From a bacterium (lineage in GTDB: Bacteria > UBP15 > UBA6099), in NCBI GenBank assembly GCA_029564595.1, contig JAKQPS010000160.1, positions 1 through 64,000 on the forward strand: a DNA stretch of 64,000 nucleotides, given 5' to 3'. The translations under genes were made by a program, and so were the position numbers. Shown here in pieces: positions 16,642-26,484 of the stretch; within the stretch, counting starts at the first letter, position 1; the number at the start of each line of letters is the position of its first letter. Under the pieces are notes generated by a model. That model was given only the letters and a program-made list of their open reading frames with translations. It searched no databases and was not told the origin of the DNA.

Positions 16642-16687
16642 TGGCGTGAAAAATATGTTTATATAAAAGCTTTTTTAAGGAGAGAAA

Positions 16688-17749
16688 ATGTCTGACGATA
16701 GGCGAGTATCGATCGGCGGCGTGAATGTCAGCGACGAGTCCGGTTGTTATGTGATTGCGGAGATAGGGCATAACCATCAGGGGAATCTTGAGAGCGCAAA
16801 GGAATTGTTTCGAGCCGCGAAGGAATGCGGAGCGCACGCGGTAAAGCTGCAGAAGCGCGACAATCGCACGTTATACACCAAGGCCACATACGACGCGCCT
16901 TACGACAACGATAATAGTTATGGAGCCACTTACGGCGCGCATAGAGAGGCTTTGGAGTTCGGCGCAAGCGAGTACCGGGAGTTGAAGAGCTATGCCGAGC
17001 AATTGGGCGTGGCGATGTTTGCGACGGTTTTTGATTTTGCCAGCGTGGATTTCATGGAGCAGTTCGACCCTCCGGCGTACAAAATTGCGTCCGGCGATCT
17101 GAAAAACACGCCCTTGCTGAAATATGCGGCGAAAACTGGAAAGCCGATTTTGCTCAGCACCGGGGGCGGGGACATGGAAGACGTGTTGCGCGCGCGAGAC
17201 GCGGTTGAGCCGATAAATCCGCAGTTGTGCATTCTTCAATGCACGGCTAACTACCCCTCAACAGCGGACGAAATGAACCTCCGGGTGATAGAAACGTTTC
17301 GGGAATTGTTTCCCAAGAACGTGATAGGACTTTCGGATCATCAAAGCGGAATATCAATGGCGCTGGTGGCGTATGTGATGGGAGCCAGAATCATAGAAAA
17401 GCATTTCACGTTGAACCGGGCCTCGAAGGGCTCGGATCATAAGTTTTCGCTGGAGCCGATAGGTTTGCGAAAGCTTGTCCGCGATTTGGAGCGCGCTCGC
17501 GTCGCAATGGGCGACGGTGAAAAGAAAAGACTTCAGTGCGAGCAGAAACCGTTGCTCAAGATGGAGAAGCAGTTGGTGGCCGCTCGGGACATTCCGTCCG
17601 GCAGCGTTTTGACGGCGGAAAATGTGGCTATAAAGTCGCCCGGCGGCGGACTGCCTCCGCACGAGTTAGACAATGTTATAGGCAAAACGACGGTTAGGGC
17701 TTTGAAAGAAGACGAAAGCATTTCGTTTCAGGACTTAGCGCGCCAATGA
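16688..17749 (+). CDS. neuB: NeuB-family sialic-acid-type synthase
   Basis: A 353-residue protein that would condense phosphoenolpyruvate with a sugar (or sugar phosphate) to a 3-deoxy-2-keto acid of the sialic acid type. Family motifs are present: EIGHNHQGN near residue 25, VKLQKR, IASGDL, LLSTGG, QCTANYPS, LSDHQSG and EKHFTL. A C-terminal SAF (antifreeze-like) domain follows from about 290, so the length and layout are normal. It is the first gene after a strong promoter and overlaps the next gene by four bases. A NeuA-like activating enzyme lies at 26485-27234. Which sugar it uses cannot be told from sequence alone. Confidence 0.85.
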   Translation: MSDDRRVSIGGVNVSDESGCYVIAEIGHNHQGNLESAKELFRAAKECGAHAVKLQKRDNRTLYTKATYDAPYDNDNSYGATYGAHREALEFGASEYRELKSYAEQLGVAMFATVFDFASVDFMEQFDPPAYKIASGDLKNTPLLKYAAKTGKPILLSTGGGDMEDVLRARDAVEPINPQLCILQCTANYPSTADEMNLRVIETFRELFPKNVIGLSDHQSGISMALVAYVMGARIIEKHFTLNRASKGSDHKFSLEPIGLRKLVRDLERARVAMGDGEKKRLQCEQKPLLKMEKQLVAARDIPSGSVLTAENVAIKSPGGGLPPHELDNVIGKTTVRALKEDESISFQDLARQ

Positions 17750-18267
17750 AGATTCCCTCGGAAATCATGCCGGACACAGTTGAAAGAATCCGCGCGTTGA
17801 AACTTATGGCGTTTGATTTCGACGGCGTTTTTACCGACAACATGGTGTATGTTTCGCAGGATGGAAGTGAAACTGTCCGATGCAGCAGGGGAGACGGTTT
17901 AGGGTTGCAGACGCTGAGGGCGCTCGGGATGGAGCTAATAATAATTTCCACTGAAACAAATCCGGTTGTGTCGGCGCGGGCCGCCAAACTCGGCATAAAA
18001 TGTGTTCAGAGTTGCGGCGACAAGAGGGCCGCGCTGGAGAAGGCAGCCAAGGAAATCGGCGCGGAACTGGCTCAGGCCGGGTTCATGGGCAACGATATAA
18101 ACGATCTGAAATGTCTCGAAGCGGCGGGGCTGCCGATTGTGGTGAGCGACGCGCATCCAGATGTTCTTGAGGTTGCGGCGTATCGGACAAGGGCGCGAGG
18201 CGGTGAAGGCGCGGTGCGCGAAGTTTGCGATCTGATAGCCGCCATAAAGCAGAACAAGACTGCGTGA
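17746..18267 (+). CDS. KdsC-like HAD phosphatase
   Basis: A 173-residue cap-less HAD-superfamily phosphatase. Motif I is FDFDGVFTDN (near residue 25), the STE motif II follows, and GNDINDL is the Mg-binding motif. Proteins of this size and form (KdsC, and the phosphatase halves in neu clusters) remove the phosphate from 2-keto-3-deoxy sugar acid phosphates such as KDO-8-P or Neu5Ac-9-P. It overlaps neuB by four bases, so it probably acts on the NeuB product, which implies that NeuB makes a phosphorylated acid. Confidence 0.8.
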   Translation: MKIPSEIMPDTVERIRALKLMAFDFDGVFTDNMVYVSQDGSETVRCSRGDGLGLQTLRALGMELIIISTETNPVVSARAAKLGIKCVQSCGDKRAALEKAAKEIGAELAQAGFMGNDINDLKCLEAAGLPIVVSDAHPDVLEVAAYRTRARGGEGAVREVCDLIAAIKQNKTA

Positions 18268-18273
18268 GGGATA

Positions 18274-19089
18274 ATGTCTGAGAATCTTTTTTCGGTGAAA
18301 GACAAAGTGGTGGTAGTCACCGGCGGGCTGGGACAACTGGGCCGACAGTTCGTCGTGTCTCTAAACAAACGCGGAGCCAAGGTGGCTGTTTTCGACGCGG
18401 TCGCGCGCGGCGAAGACATGAAGCGAGTCGAATCGCAATGCGATCAAGAAAATCTATTATTTGCGGCTGTGGATGTGACCCGGAAGGATTCAATTCTGGA
18501 GGGGCTGAGCAAGGTTGTGGAAAAATGGGGTCCGCCGCACGGCCTTATTAACAACGCAGCTCTCGACTCGCCTCCGAACTCGCCCGCCGAAGAAAACGGA
18601 CCGTTTGAAACCTATCCAGAGGATTCTTGGGACAAGGTGATGCGGGTCAATGTTAAAGGCGTTTTTCTTTGTTGTCAGGCGGCCGGAGGGCTGATGGCGG
18701 AAGCCGGAAGGGGTTCCATAGTCAATATCTGTTCGATATACGGACTGGTCTCTCCCGATCAAAGGATATATAAATACCGTGAATCGGGAGGAGGCCGTTT
18801 TTTCAAGCCTGTCGCTTATTCGGTCTCTAAATCCTCTTTGCTGAACATGACGCGCTATCTCGCCACGTACTGGGCGGAATCTAATGTTAGGGTCAACACA
18901 GTAACATTCGGAGGCGTGTTCAACAATCAGGACGAGAAGTTTCTTGAAGGGTATCGCGCGCGAGTTCCTCTCGGAAGAATGGCGAACGAAGATGAATATA
19001 ACGGAGCGATAATATTTTTGCTGTCGGAAGCGTCGTCGTATATGACAGGCTCGAATTTGGTGATAGACGGCGGATGGACGGCATGGTGA
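18274..19089 (+). CDS. Short-chain dehydrogenase/reductase
   Basis: A 271-residue classical SDR: cofactor motif TGGLGQLG near residue 15, the NNAA motif, and the YSVSK catalytic Tyr-x3-Lys. It would oxidise or reduce a sugar hydroxyl or keto group with NAD(P). It sits six bases after the phosphatase gene and its TGA overlaps the ATG of the aldehyde dehydrogenase. In this operon it likely acts on the nonulosonate-type sugar or its precursor. Confidence 0.8.
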   Translation: MSENLFSVKDKVVVVTGGLGQLGRQFVVSLNKRGAKVAVFDAVARGEDMKRVESQCDQENLLFAAVDVTRKDSILEGLSKVVEKWGPPHGLINNAALDSPPNSPAEENGPFETYPEDSWDKVMRVNVKGVFLCCQAAGGLMAEAGRGSIVNICSIYGLVSPDQRIYKYRESGGGRFFKPVAYSVSKSSLLNMTRYLATYWAESNVRVNTVTFGGVFNNQDEKFLEGYRARVPLGRMANEDEYNGAIIFLLSEASSYMTGSNLVIDGGWTAW

Positions 19090-20570
19090 TGAGCGATATG
19101 AAAAAATTTAAAATGCCGGAAGAGACGCTTAATCTGATAGGCGGGGTAGACACTGCGGCGATGTCCGGCGAGGCGTTCGACAAGCTTGACCCGTCAAATG
19201 GAAAAGTATTGTGCCGCGTGGCGCGTTCTCGCGGAGAAGACGCAAGGAAGGCGATTGAATGCGCCGTCGCAGCGCAACCCGCATGGGCGGCTTTGCCTTC
19301 TGTTCAGCGAGGGGATATTCTACGCAATATTGCCTCCGAGATGAAAAAACGCAGGGCGGATATCGCGGCGGCGGTGGCGCTAGAGACAGGGAAATCTTTT
19401 AAGGACGCCGAAGGCGAAACTGACGGAGCGATCTCTCTGGGTTTCTTTTTCGCGGGAGAGGGGCAAAGGCTGTATGGACGCACAATGCCCAGCGCGACGC
19501 CGAACAAGCACGCGGCCACTGTCCGCAGCCCGATCGGGGTGGCGGGCTTGATTATCGCCGCCAACACTCCCATTGCCAATATCGCATGGAAAGTGTTTCC
19601 GGCTCTTATTTGCGGCAATGCCGCGGTGGTGAAGGCCGCTGAAGACACTCCGGTCACAGCATGGCTTTTCGGAAAAATCGCGCATGAGGCGGGATTGTCT
19701 TCCGGGACTCTCAATATAATTCATGGGTTCGGCGAAGAGGCCGGAACTCCCATTGTGGATGATCCGGGCGTGGGAGTGATAAGTTTCACAGGCTCCGCAG
19801 AGGTCGGACGCAAGATTGCGCAGGCGGCGGGCAAGCGCCTCGCCAGAGTGTCTCTTGAGCTGGGCGGTAAAAATCCTTTAGTGGTTTGCGACGACGCCGA
19901 CTTGGAAAACGCCGTGAAATGGGCGGCTCTTTCCGCTTTCAGCAACGCTGGGCAACGGTGCGCTTCCGCAAGCAGACTTATCGTTTTCGACTCGGTTTAC
20001 GACAAGTTCAGGGATATGCTGGCCGAGAAGACGAAGTCTCTGAAGGTCGGTTCCGGCGACGACGACGATCTTGGCCCGGTGATAAATGAAAAACAACTGA
20101 ACCGGATGCTTGCCGCGATAGAAGACGCGCGCGCGCGCGGCGCGACGGTTCTCGCGGGGGGGCGCAGGCTGGACGACCCCGCGCTCAAAACCGGATTTTA
20201 CCTTGCTCCCACTTTAATTGAAAACGCCGGGCCTGATGATGAGATTTCCACTGTCGAGTTATTCGGCCCTATTACATGTCTATACCGCGCCAAGGATTTT
20301 GATGCCGCGGTAGCTCTTGCAAACAAATCTTTATACGGGCTTACCGCTTGCGTGCATACCGGCAATTTGCACAGGGCAATCAGCTTTGCCCAAAGAGTTC
20401 AGGCGGGAATGGTGGTTGTGAACGCCGGCACGTATGGCAGCGAGCCGCACATGCCTTTCGGCGGATTTAAATGCTCAGGCAATGGCTCTCGCGAACCGGG
20501 GACCGAAGCGCTTGATGTTTATTCGGAACTTAAGAATGTTTGCATCAACATAAATCCCGAACTGGCATAA
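19089..20570 (+). CDS. NAD(P)-dependent aldehyde dehydrogenase
   Basis: A 493-residue ALDH-superfamily enzyme. The catalytic Cys is in GQRCASAS, the general-base Glu in ELGGKNP, and FTGSAEVGR is the cofactor loop. I place the start at the ATG that overlaps the SDR stop (TGATG); an in-frame ATG at 19074 would add five residues. Paired with the SDR it could take a sugar alcohol or aldehyde to the acid. The substrate is unknown. Confidence 0.8.
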   Translation: MSDMKKFKMPEETLNLIGGVDTAAMSGEAFDKLDPSNGKVLCRVARSRGEDARKAIECAVAAQPAWAALPSVQRGDILRNIASEMKKRRADIAAAVALETGKSFKDAEGETDGAISLGFFFAGEGQRLYGRTMPSATPNKHAATVRSPIGVAGLIIAANTPIANIAWKVFPALICGNAAVVKAAEDTPVTAWLFGKIAHEAGLSSGTLNIIHGFGEEAGTPIVDDPGVGVISFTGSAEVGRKIAQAAGKRLARVSLELGGKNPLVVCDDADLENAVKWAALSAFSNAGQRCASASRLIVFDSVYDKFRDMLAEKTKSLKVGSGDDDDLGPVINEKQLNRMLAAIEDARARGATVLAGGRRLDDPALKTGFYLAPTLIENAGPDDEISTVELFGPITCLYRAKDFDAAVALANKSLYGLTACVHTGNLHRAISFAQRVQAGMVVVNAGTYGSEPHMPFGGFKCSGNGSREPGTEALDVYSELKNVCININPELA

Positions 20571-20837
20571 ATGCGAGCGGCATTGTCGCCGGCTTCCTGT
20601 TATCGGCATAGCGCGGGGTCCGTCCGGCGCGGGTATAAATAGAATAAAGCATTATATGGAAGACTATCTTGACGGGTTTTCTCCGCCGGGAATTCTTTTC
20701 GTCGTCTTTTATGGATAAAATATGCTTCAGTTGACAGCGCGATTATGAGATCAGGGCGTCAGCCGACTGAAATTGCGAGTTTCTCCGCGCTTTTTTCGAA
20801 TAGCGCGAAATATTGAAGACAAAGGAAAATTTAAGAC

Positions 20838-22772
20838 ATGGCGGAAATAAAAATTATCCCTGTTGAAGAGTTCAGACGCTTGCAGGAATCTGTTGATGAC
20901 AAGCACGAGCGGCTCGGATTGATCGCCGACATGTGCAGGGCGAACGCGCTTGCTTCCGTTAAGAGGGCCGGTTCAGGGCATCTTGGCTCAAGCTTCAGCT
21001 CTCTTGATATAGTGACATATCTTTATTATTGCGAAATGAACACTGTCAAACTCGGAATGGATCATCCGGACCGGGACATCTATTTTTCATCCAAAGGACA
21101 CGATGTGCCCGGCCAATACGCGATTCTGCACTCGTTAGGCGTTCTCTCAGGGGACAAGTTGATGCGATTGAGAAGAATCGACGGGAACTGCGGGCATCCG
21201 GATATCGGCACACCGGGGATTGAGGCGAACACCGGCTCTCTGGGCATGGGCATTTCAAAAGCAAAAGGGTTTTCAATCGCAAAACGGTTGCAGGGACGTG
21301 GCGGAGACATTTATGTCCTGACCGGCGACGGAGAGCTTCAAGAGGGACAGATATACGAATCTCTGCTTTCCGCCGCTCATCAGAATATAAACAACATACG
21401 CATGATAATCGACCACAACAAGGTTCAGACTGATAAATTGGTGAGCGAGATTTCATATCTGGGTTCTCTCGAAGAAAGAATCTCTTCTTTCGGCTGGAAT
21501 GTGGAACGTTGCGACGGACACGACTTCAAGTCGCTGGAAAAAGCTTTGGCCCGCCTGAATGCATCGACTGATAAGCCCGGTTGCTTGATAGCCGACACGA
21601 TCAAGGGCCGCGGCGTGTCATTTATGGAGCACCCGCAATCTCTCAAAGAGGGAGACGGTCTTTATCGCTGGCACTCCGGCGCTCCTGACGACGAATCGTT
21701 CTCCGCGGGCTACGAGGAGATTGTCAGGCGCGTCAACGGGCGTCTTGCCGCGCTTGGACTGGAGCCGGTTCGCGCTCTGCCGGTCGAGCCGGAAAATAAG
21801 TCTTCGAGCGGCGTCACTCGGGAATACGTGGCTAACGCTTTTGGAGAGACTCTGGTGGAGGTCGCGAGAAAACGAGAAGACATAGTTGTTCTTGACGCCG
21901 ATCTCGCCGCTGACTGCCGCTTGCGCGGATTCGAAAAAGAGTTTCCACAGCGCTTCATAGAGAACGGCATAGCAGAGCAGGACATGGTGTCGACCGCCGG
22001 CGGGCTGGCCCTTCAGGGCATGTTGCCGGTCGTCAATTCATTCGCGGCCTTCCTCGCTTCTCGCGCCAACGAACAGATTTACAACAACGCTTGCGAGAGG
22101 TCGAGAATCGTGTACGTTTGCCACTATTCCGGACTGATCCCGGCAGGCCCCGGACAGTCGCATCAAAGCGTGCGCGACATCTCTTTGATTGCGGCGACGC
22201 CCGGCTTCGTGGTGGTTCAACCCTGCAACGCCGTGGAGGCGCGCATACTGACTGAATACTGCTTGAATCAATCAAAGGAGAACTGCGTCATAAGGCTGAT
22301 TATCGGGCCTTCGCCGCGAGAGATATCTCTTCCATCCGGCTATCGAGCTGAACTTGGCAAAGGCGCGGTTCTGGCTGACGGCGGCGACGCTGTTTTGTTT
22401 GCTTATGGCCCGGTCATGCTTCATGAAGCTCTGCTGGCGCAAGAGATTCTTGAAAGCGAATCATTCCGCCTTCGGGTGGTCAACATGCCTTGGCTCAATC
22501 GCATTGATAATGAATGGCTTAGAGATGTCGTTGGAGACTGCTCTGCGGTTTATGCCGTCGAGGATCACGCTCCGCAGGGGGGATTAGGGGATCGACTGGC
22601 GAGAGATTTGGCTGAATCGTCGATGTTGGCAGGACGCAACTTCGATGTGTTCGGCGTTGAAGGTCTGCCTGCTTGGGGAGTTCCCGCCGAGGTTCTTCGA
22701 CATCATGGCCTCGACGGTGAAAGCTTGGCGAAAAAGATATTGAACGGCCCTAAAAACAGCGCCGCTCTATGA
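20838..22772 (+). CDS. Transketolase
   Basis: A 644-residue single-chain transketolase. The thiamine diphosphate site reads GDGELQEG and then DHNKVQTD, GSGHLGSS lies near residue 42, and the pyrimidine domain has NGIAEQDM and SFAAFLASRANEQ. It moves two-carbon units between sugar phosphates. Being placed 267 bases after the ALDH gene in a sugar locus, and not with pentose-phosphate genes, it resembles transketolases in surface-glycan clusters that make branched or long-chain sugars. Whether it shares the neuB transcript is unclear. Confidence 0.8.
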   Translation: MAEIKIIPVEEFRRLQESVDDKHERLGLIADMCRANALASVKRAGSGHLGSSFSSLDIVTYLYYCEMNTVKLGMDHPDRDIYFSSKGHDVPGQYAILHSLGVLSGDKLMRLRRIDGNCGHPDIGTPGIEANTGSLGMGISKAKGFSIAKRLQGRGGDIYVLTGDGELQEGQIYESLLSAAHQNINNIRMIIDHNKVQTDKLVSEISYLGSLEERISSFGWNVERCDGHDFKSLEKALARLNASTDKPGCLIADTIKGRGVSFMEHPQSLKEGDGLYRWHSGAPDDESFSAGYEEIVRRVNGRLAALGLEPVRALPVEPENKSSSGVTREYVANAFGETLVEVARKREDIVVLDADLAADCRLRGFEKEFPQRFIENGIAEQDMVSTAGGLALQGMLPVVNSFAAFLASRANEQIYNNACERSRIVYVCHYSGLIPAGPGQSHQSVRDISLIAATPGFVVVQPCNAVEARILTEYCLNQSKENCVIRLIIGPSPREISLPSGYRAELGKGAVLADGGDAVLFAYGPVMLHEALLAQEILESESFRLRVVNMPWLNRIDNEWLRDVVGDCSAVYAVEDHAPQGGLGDRLARDLAESSMLAGRNFDVFGVEGLPAWGVPAEVLRHHGLDGESLAKKILNGPKNSAAL

Positions 22773-22869
22773 TTGCAAGCGAGAGGCCGCCTTCTTCGGA
22801 TTGAGCGCGCATGTCAGGGCGGATTAAGTTGGAACGACGTTTTGCGCAACCTTAAGGGAGCGTCCGACT

Positions 22870-25347
22870 ATGAGTGGAATCTTGGCTTTCATCGAGAACA
22901 ACATGTACATCCGGAACTTCGTAACGTCCGGGGCTTTTGACAAGCTGATGCAGAGCGAGGATTTCAAAATATGTCTTTCGGAAATTACCGAAGAAATGAA
23001 AGGCATGATTCCGAAGGAGAAAATCGCGGCTGAGTTCACGCGCAATTCGAGCAACATTAAGCTTGTCTTCAAGTTCAACAAACTCTGCGTAAGGGCGCTT
23101 AGAAAAAAGTCAGCCACATTCGACATTAAAGCAAGAACAGGCTGGCCGTTCGGCCGGTACGGAATAGCAAACCGCGTCGCTTCTTCGCAGCCCTTTTTCG
23201 ATCTCGTGACAAAAAAGATAGCCCCGCGCATGTTTAAACCCAATCCAAGCGTTGAGAAGATTGTCGCCGAACACAAACCGGACCTTGTCATATTCCCTTA
23301 CACCGGCGTGGAATCAACGGGGATAGAGTTGATCCGGCTGTCAAAGAAATACAACTTCAAAACATATTTTCTCGTCAACGGCTGGGACAACTTGTCCAGC
23401 AAAGGCATTCTGCCGATGACCCCTGATTTTCTGGGGATATGGGGGCCGCAGAGCGTGGCGGACGCGGTGAACATACATGGCATGCAAAGCCATCGCGTGG
23501 TTTTGCTTGGATGCGCAAGATATGAGGATTATTTCAAGCCGGAGAATTCCAAGAATGAAATATTTCCGCATAAGTATATTCTTTTTGCCGGCTCCACAGT
23601 TCCGAACGACGAGATAACGGCTCTCAAGTTATTTGATGAAGCGTTGGAAGAGGCTGGCGCAAACGGCGTTAAAGTGGTCTACAGGCCGCACCCGTGGCGG
23701 GAAAAACGAAATTGTCCGGACATGTTTGAGCCTGAATCTTTTAAGCATGTGATAATCGATCCGCAAGTGGCGGACGCTTACTTCGGAGAGAAAAGCAAGG
23801 GAACGGAATCTTCGGCGAGTCAGAACTTTCCCGCTCTCGCTTACTACCCCAGCCTTGTCAACCACACTTTGTTCTTGGTCTCTCCTATGTCGTCGATGAC
23901 GCTCGAAGCCGCGCTGTTCGATGTCCCGTGCATGATTCTAGCTCATGATGACGGTTGTCACAGGATCCCCGGAAGCCTGCAGGCGAAATTTAAACATTTT
24001 CAAGGCGGAGATGAAGTTCCGGGCTGGTTTTACGTCAGAGACTTGGACGAGATCAAGCCGATGTTTAAAAAGATGCTGGCTATGTTGCGCAATGACAGCC
24101 CGGGCAACCGCGCATTTCGTCCCGTCCTGTCGGAAGCGATGAGAAAATACATTTTTTGCGACAACCGCTCATACGCTGAACGGCTTGAAGAGTCGGTGAA
24201 AACGATTCTATGCTCGAATCTGGAAGGGAGACCCGGCGTTCCCCCATCGTCAATAGCGGCGTCTCGCCCCGGCTCAGAAGCGAGGAAACTTTCGACCTCC
24301 GGCGAGGCCGGCTCGGCTTTGCGCATGATTCATTCAGGGGTTTTCAATGAGGAATCAAGCTGGGGCGCTGAGGGTTTTCTTTGCGAGGCGTTCCGCGAGG
24401 CGGGATTGGAAACCCGGACTCTGGACTATCGCGGCAACAGACACAGGATATATAAAAGCTTGATAAAAGCCCCCATGTTCGATGCGTTCTTTCTTCAGAG
24501 GGGCGACTTTTTTCCGCTTCAGATCGTTCGTTCTATGAAAGCTCCGAAACTGTTCTGGGACAGCGAACTGCCATATCAGGATTGGGACCATGAGCATCTC
24601 ATAAAAGGCAATTCTTTCGACCACTATTTCTTCTATACCGAAAGCACGATTGATTATTATGTTGAGAAATGCGGACTGGACAGAGCGAAGAGTTCCGTTC
24701 TCGGCGGGGCGTTCGAGCCTTCGATACACCGGCCGCTTGAAAATATTCAAAAGGACATAGATGTGCTTTTTGTGGGTTCATCGACTCAGCGCAGAAGAGC
24801 GGTTTTCGCCGAATTGGAAAAGAGAAATCGCGGTTTTAAATTGGTAGTCACCAGCGCGCACAAAGAAGAAATGATTGAACTTATCAATCGGGCCCGCATC
24901 GTGCTTAACGTCCACGCGACGGATTTCGCGACAGTTGAAACCCGCGTTTACGAGGTTCTCGGATGCGGCTCTTTTCTGCTGACGGAAAAGTTGCCTCCGG
25001 ACAATCCATTCACGGACAAGGACTTCGCGCAATTCGACGATGTCGACGACCTTGTGAAAAAAATAGAGCATTATCTTAACAACTCCATAGAGATGGAAGA
25101 GATGGCCGCGCATGGCCGCGAGACGGCTCTCGCCGGGCACACTTATTATCACCGCGCGCTTTATGTCGCTGAAATCGTCAATAGGTTGGTTGTTGAAAAA
25201 AAAGCGGAAGCGTCCGGCAACTTGCAGACTGACTTCAGGACGCTGGTTTTTGCGGCGACTGAGCCTGTTCTTCGATTTGGTTGGAGCGCCAAACAGCGGA
25301 CGCGCGCCGCCGCCAAAAAACTCAAGAAGTCCATCTCTCGCAAATGA
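22870..25347 (+). CDS. Two-domain glycosyltransferase with a CgeB-like C-terminal domain
   Basis: An 825-residue protein. The first ~440 residues are a GT-B-like module (FPYTGVESTG, then YRPHPWREKRN and SPMSSMTLEAALFD) similar in feel to CDP-glycerol-type or surface-glycan transferases. From about 480 a second module follows, with DVLFVGSSTQRR, a middle helix region and VETRVYEVLGCGSFLLTE, matching CgeB/Glyco_trans_1_2 proteins. Two different transferases in one chain suggest two sequential additions. It ends in a basic tail. It converges on a methyltransferase gene. Confidence 0.65.
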   Translation: MSGILAFIENNMYIRNFVTSGAFDKLMQSEDFKICLSEITEEMKGMIPKEKIAAEFTRNSSNIKLVFKFNKLCVRALRKKSATFDIKARTGWPFGRYGIANRVASSQPFFDLVTKKIAPRMFKPNPSVEKIVAEHKPDLVIFPYTGVESTGIELIRLSKKYNFKTYFLVNGWDNLSSKGILPMTPDFLGIWGPQSVADAVNIHGMQSHRVVLLGCARYEDYFKPENSKNEIFPHKYILFAGSTVPNDEITALKLFDEALEEAGANGVKVVYRPHPWREKRNCPDMFEPESFKHVIIDPQVADAYFGEKSKGTESSASQNFPALAYYPSLVNHTLFLVSPMSSMTLEAALFDVPCMILAHDDGCHRIPGSLQAKFKHFQGGDEVPGWFYVRDLDEIKPMFKKMLAMLRNDSPGNRAFRPVLSEAMRKYIFCDNRSYAERLEESVKTILCSNLEGRPGVPPSSIAASRPGSEARKLSTSGEAGSALRMIHSGVFNEESSWGAEGFLCEAFREAGLETRTLDYRGNRHRIYKSLIKAPMFDAFFLQRGDFFPLQIVRSMKAPKLFWDSELPYQDWDHEHLIKGNSFDHYFFYTESTIDYYVEKCGLDRAKSSVLGGAFEPSIHRPLENIQKDIDVLFVGSSTQRRRAVFAELEKRNRGFKLVVTSAHKEEMIELINRARIVLNVHATDFATVETRVYEVLGCGSFLLTEKLPPDNPFTDKDFAQFDDVDDLVKKIEHYLNNSIEMEEMAAHGRETALAGHTYYHRALYVAEIVNRLVVEKKAEASGNLQTDFRTLVFAATEPVLRFGWSAKQRTRAAAKKLKKSISRK

Positions 25348-25411
25348 GTTTCGTTTTCGGAGATTCGCATTCCGACATATATTTAAGAGACGTTTGACTT
25401 CCCGTCGAAAA

Positions 25412-26302
25412 TCATCCAGAAGTCGTGAATCCGCGCGCGCCGCCCTGCTTTTTTGTGCCTGACCAGCAAAAGCATGTCAGATATTGAAAAGTCGGTTCTA
25501 ACGGTTTTCCTGTTTTTATAAGATGTTTAAATTGCTTCAGGGGCGCGGGTTTTTTCCACGGCAGAGATTGCGGGTCGTGCTTGCGCGAATACTCGGTCGT
25601 GAGGGCCGATGACTCGTCGAATCCGGCCAGAAGCTTTTCATAGTCTGCGTCCTCGTGAAAAAAATCCTTCAGAATCGACAACAGGTTTTTAGCCTTTTTC
25701 ATGGTTAATTCAGTGTCGTCGTCGTCGAGCGAGATGTCGAAAGTCAAAACAAGGCGTCCGCCGGGTTTTAAGACTCTTCGCATTTCTTCGATTATTTCGC
25801 CCGCGTTGTCGCAATGTTCGATCACGGAGATGCAGAACACGGCGTCAAATGACTCGGCGTCCGCTCTAATTTTTGAAATGTCTTCTTGATGGTATTTAAC
25901 GTTAGGCGACGCGGGAGCTTTAAGGTTTTGCGCCGAAGCTATCGACTTGGCATCCATGTCGCAGCACTTCACGGACACTCCGTCATTTATTCCGGCTATC
26001 CAATGTGGAAAGAAAGTGACTCCCGATCCCGCGTCCATGATTCTTGCTTCGGATGATGCGCGCGATTGCTTCACAACTTCTGAAAGTTTGTTGAGAACAT
26101 AAATGTATTCCCACTTTCTGGACCATCCGGCGAGCGGGTCGGCGACCCATGTCGAAGCGTAATACTCAAGATCATTCTTGTTGTTGCGGAAAAACTGATT
26201 GTTGAAATCTTTCAATTCCAAGAATATTGCGCTTGAATCTATTTTTTTATAAACATCCAGCGCCGGAAATCCGTCGCCGACCAACTCTGGAACAAAGCTC
26301 AT
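25412..26302 (-). CDS. SAM-dependent methyltransferase
   Basis: A 296-residue class I methyltransferase. The SAM motif is RIMDAGSGVTFFP, followed by CDMDAKS and VFCISVIEHC, then RVLKPGGRLVLTFD. I start at the ATG with GGGAG upstream (26302), since the ORF's earlier ATG lacks a ribosome binding site. It converges with the glycosyltransferase and is probably part of the glycan locus, where sugar O- or N-methylation is common. Confidence 0.75.
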   Translation of the reverse strand: MSFVPELVGDGFPALDVYKKIDSSAIFLELKDFNNQFFRNNKNDLEYYASTWVADPLAGWSRKWEYIYVLNKLSEVVKQSRASSEARIMDAGSGVTFFPHWIAGINDGVSVKCCDMDAKSIASAQNLKAPASPNVKYHQEDISKIRADAESFDAVFCISVIEHCDNAGEIIEEMRRVLKPGGRLVLTFDISLDDDDTELTMKKAKNLLSILKDFFHEDADYEKLLAGFDESSALTTEYSRKHDPQSLPWKKPAPLKQFKHLIKTGKPLEPTFQYLTCFCWSGTKKQGGARGFTTSG

Positions 26303-26484
26303 GAATAATCTCCCGAAAAGTTGAAACCGAACGCACAATAAGCCGGTTGACGCTCATTGTAACACAATGAATCTTGAAAATGAACCCGGCAGATCGATAG
26401 ACTCGGCGAAAATCTCCGATGCGTTTTTATATAAATAGCGCAGGTTCAAACGATATGCGGAGAGTTTGTTTGAGATATAGCAGG

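Larger units (their letters stand above)
16171..16687. other. Divergent intergenic region with a palindrome and a strong promoter
   Basis: A 517-base gap between two divergently transcribed genes. It holds a 14-base perfect palindrome (16244-16257) and the neuB promoter (16613-16641). GCGCAACAACA-type words occur twice (near 16313 and 16540). Short ORFs here have no ribosome binding sites and no recognisable domains. Confidence 0.5.

Noticed and set aside
20731-20737. TTGACA before the transketolase gene
   Set aside because: No -10-like hexamer at 15-19 bases, so it is not a convincing promoter.
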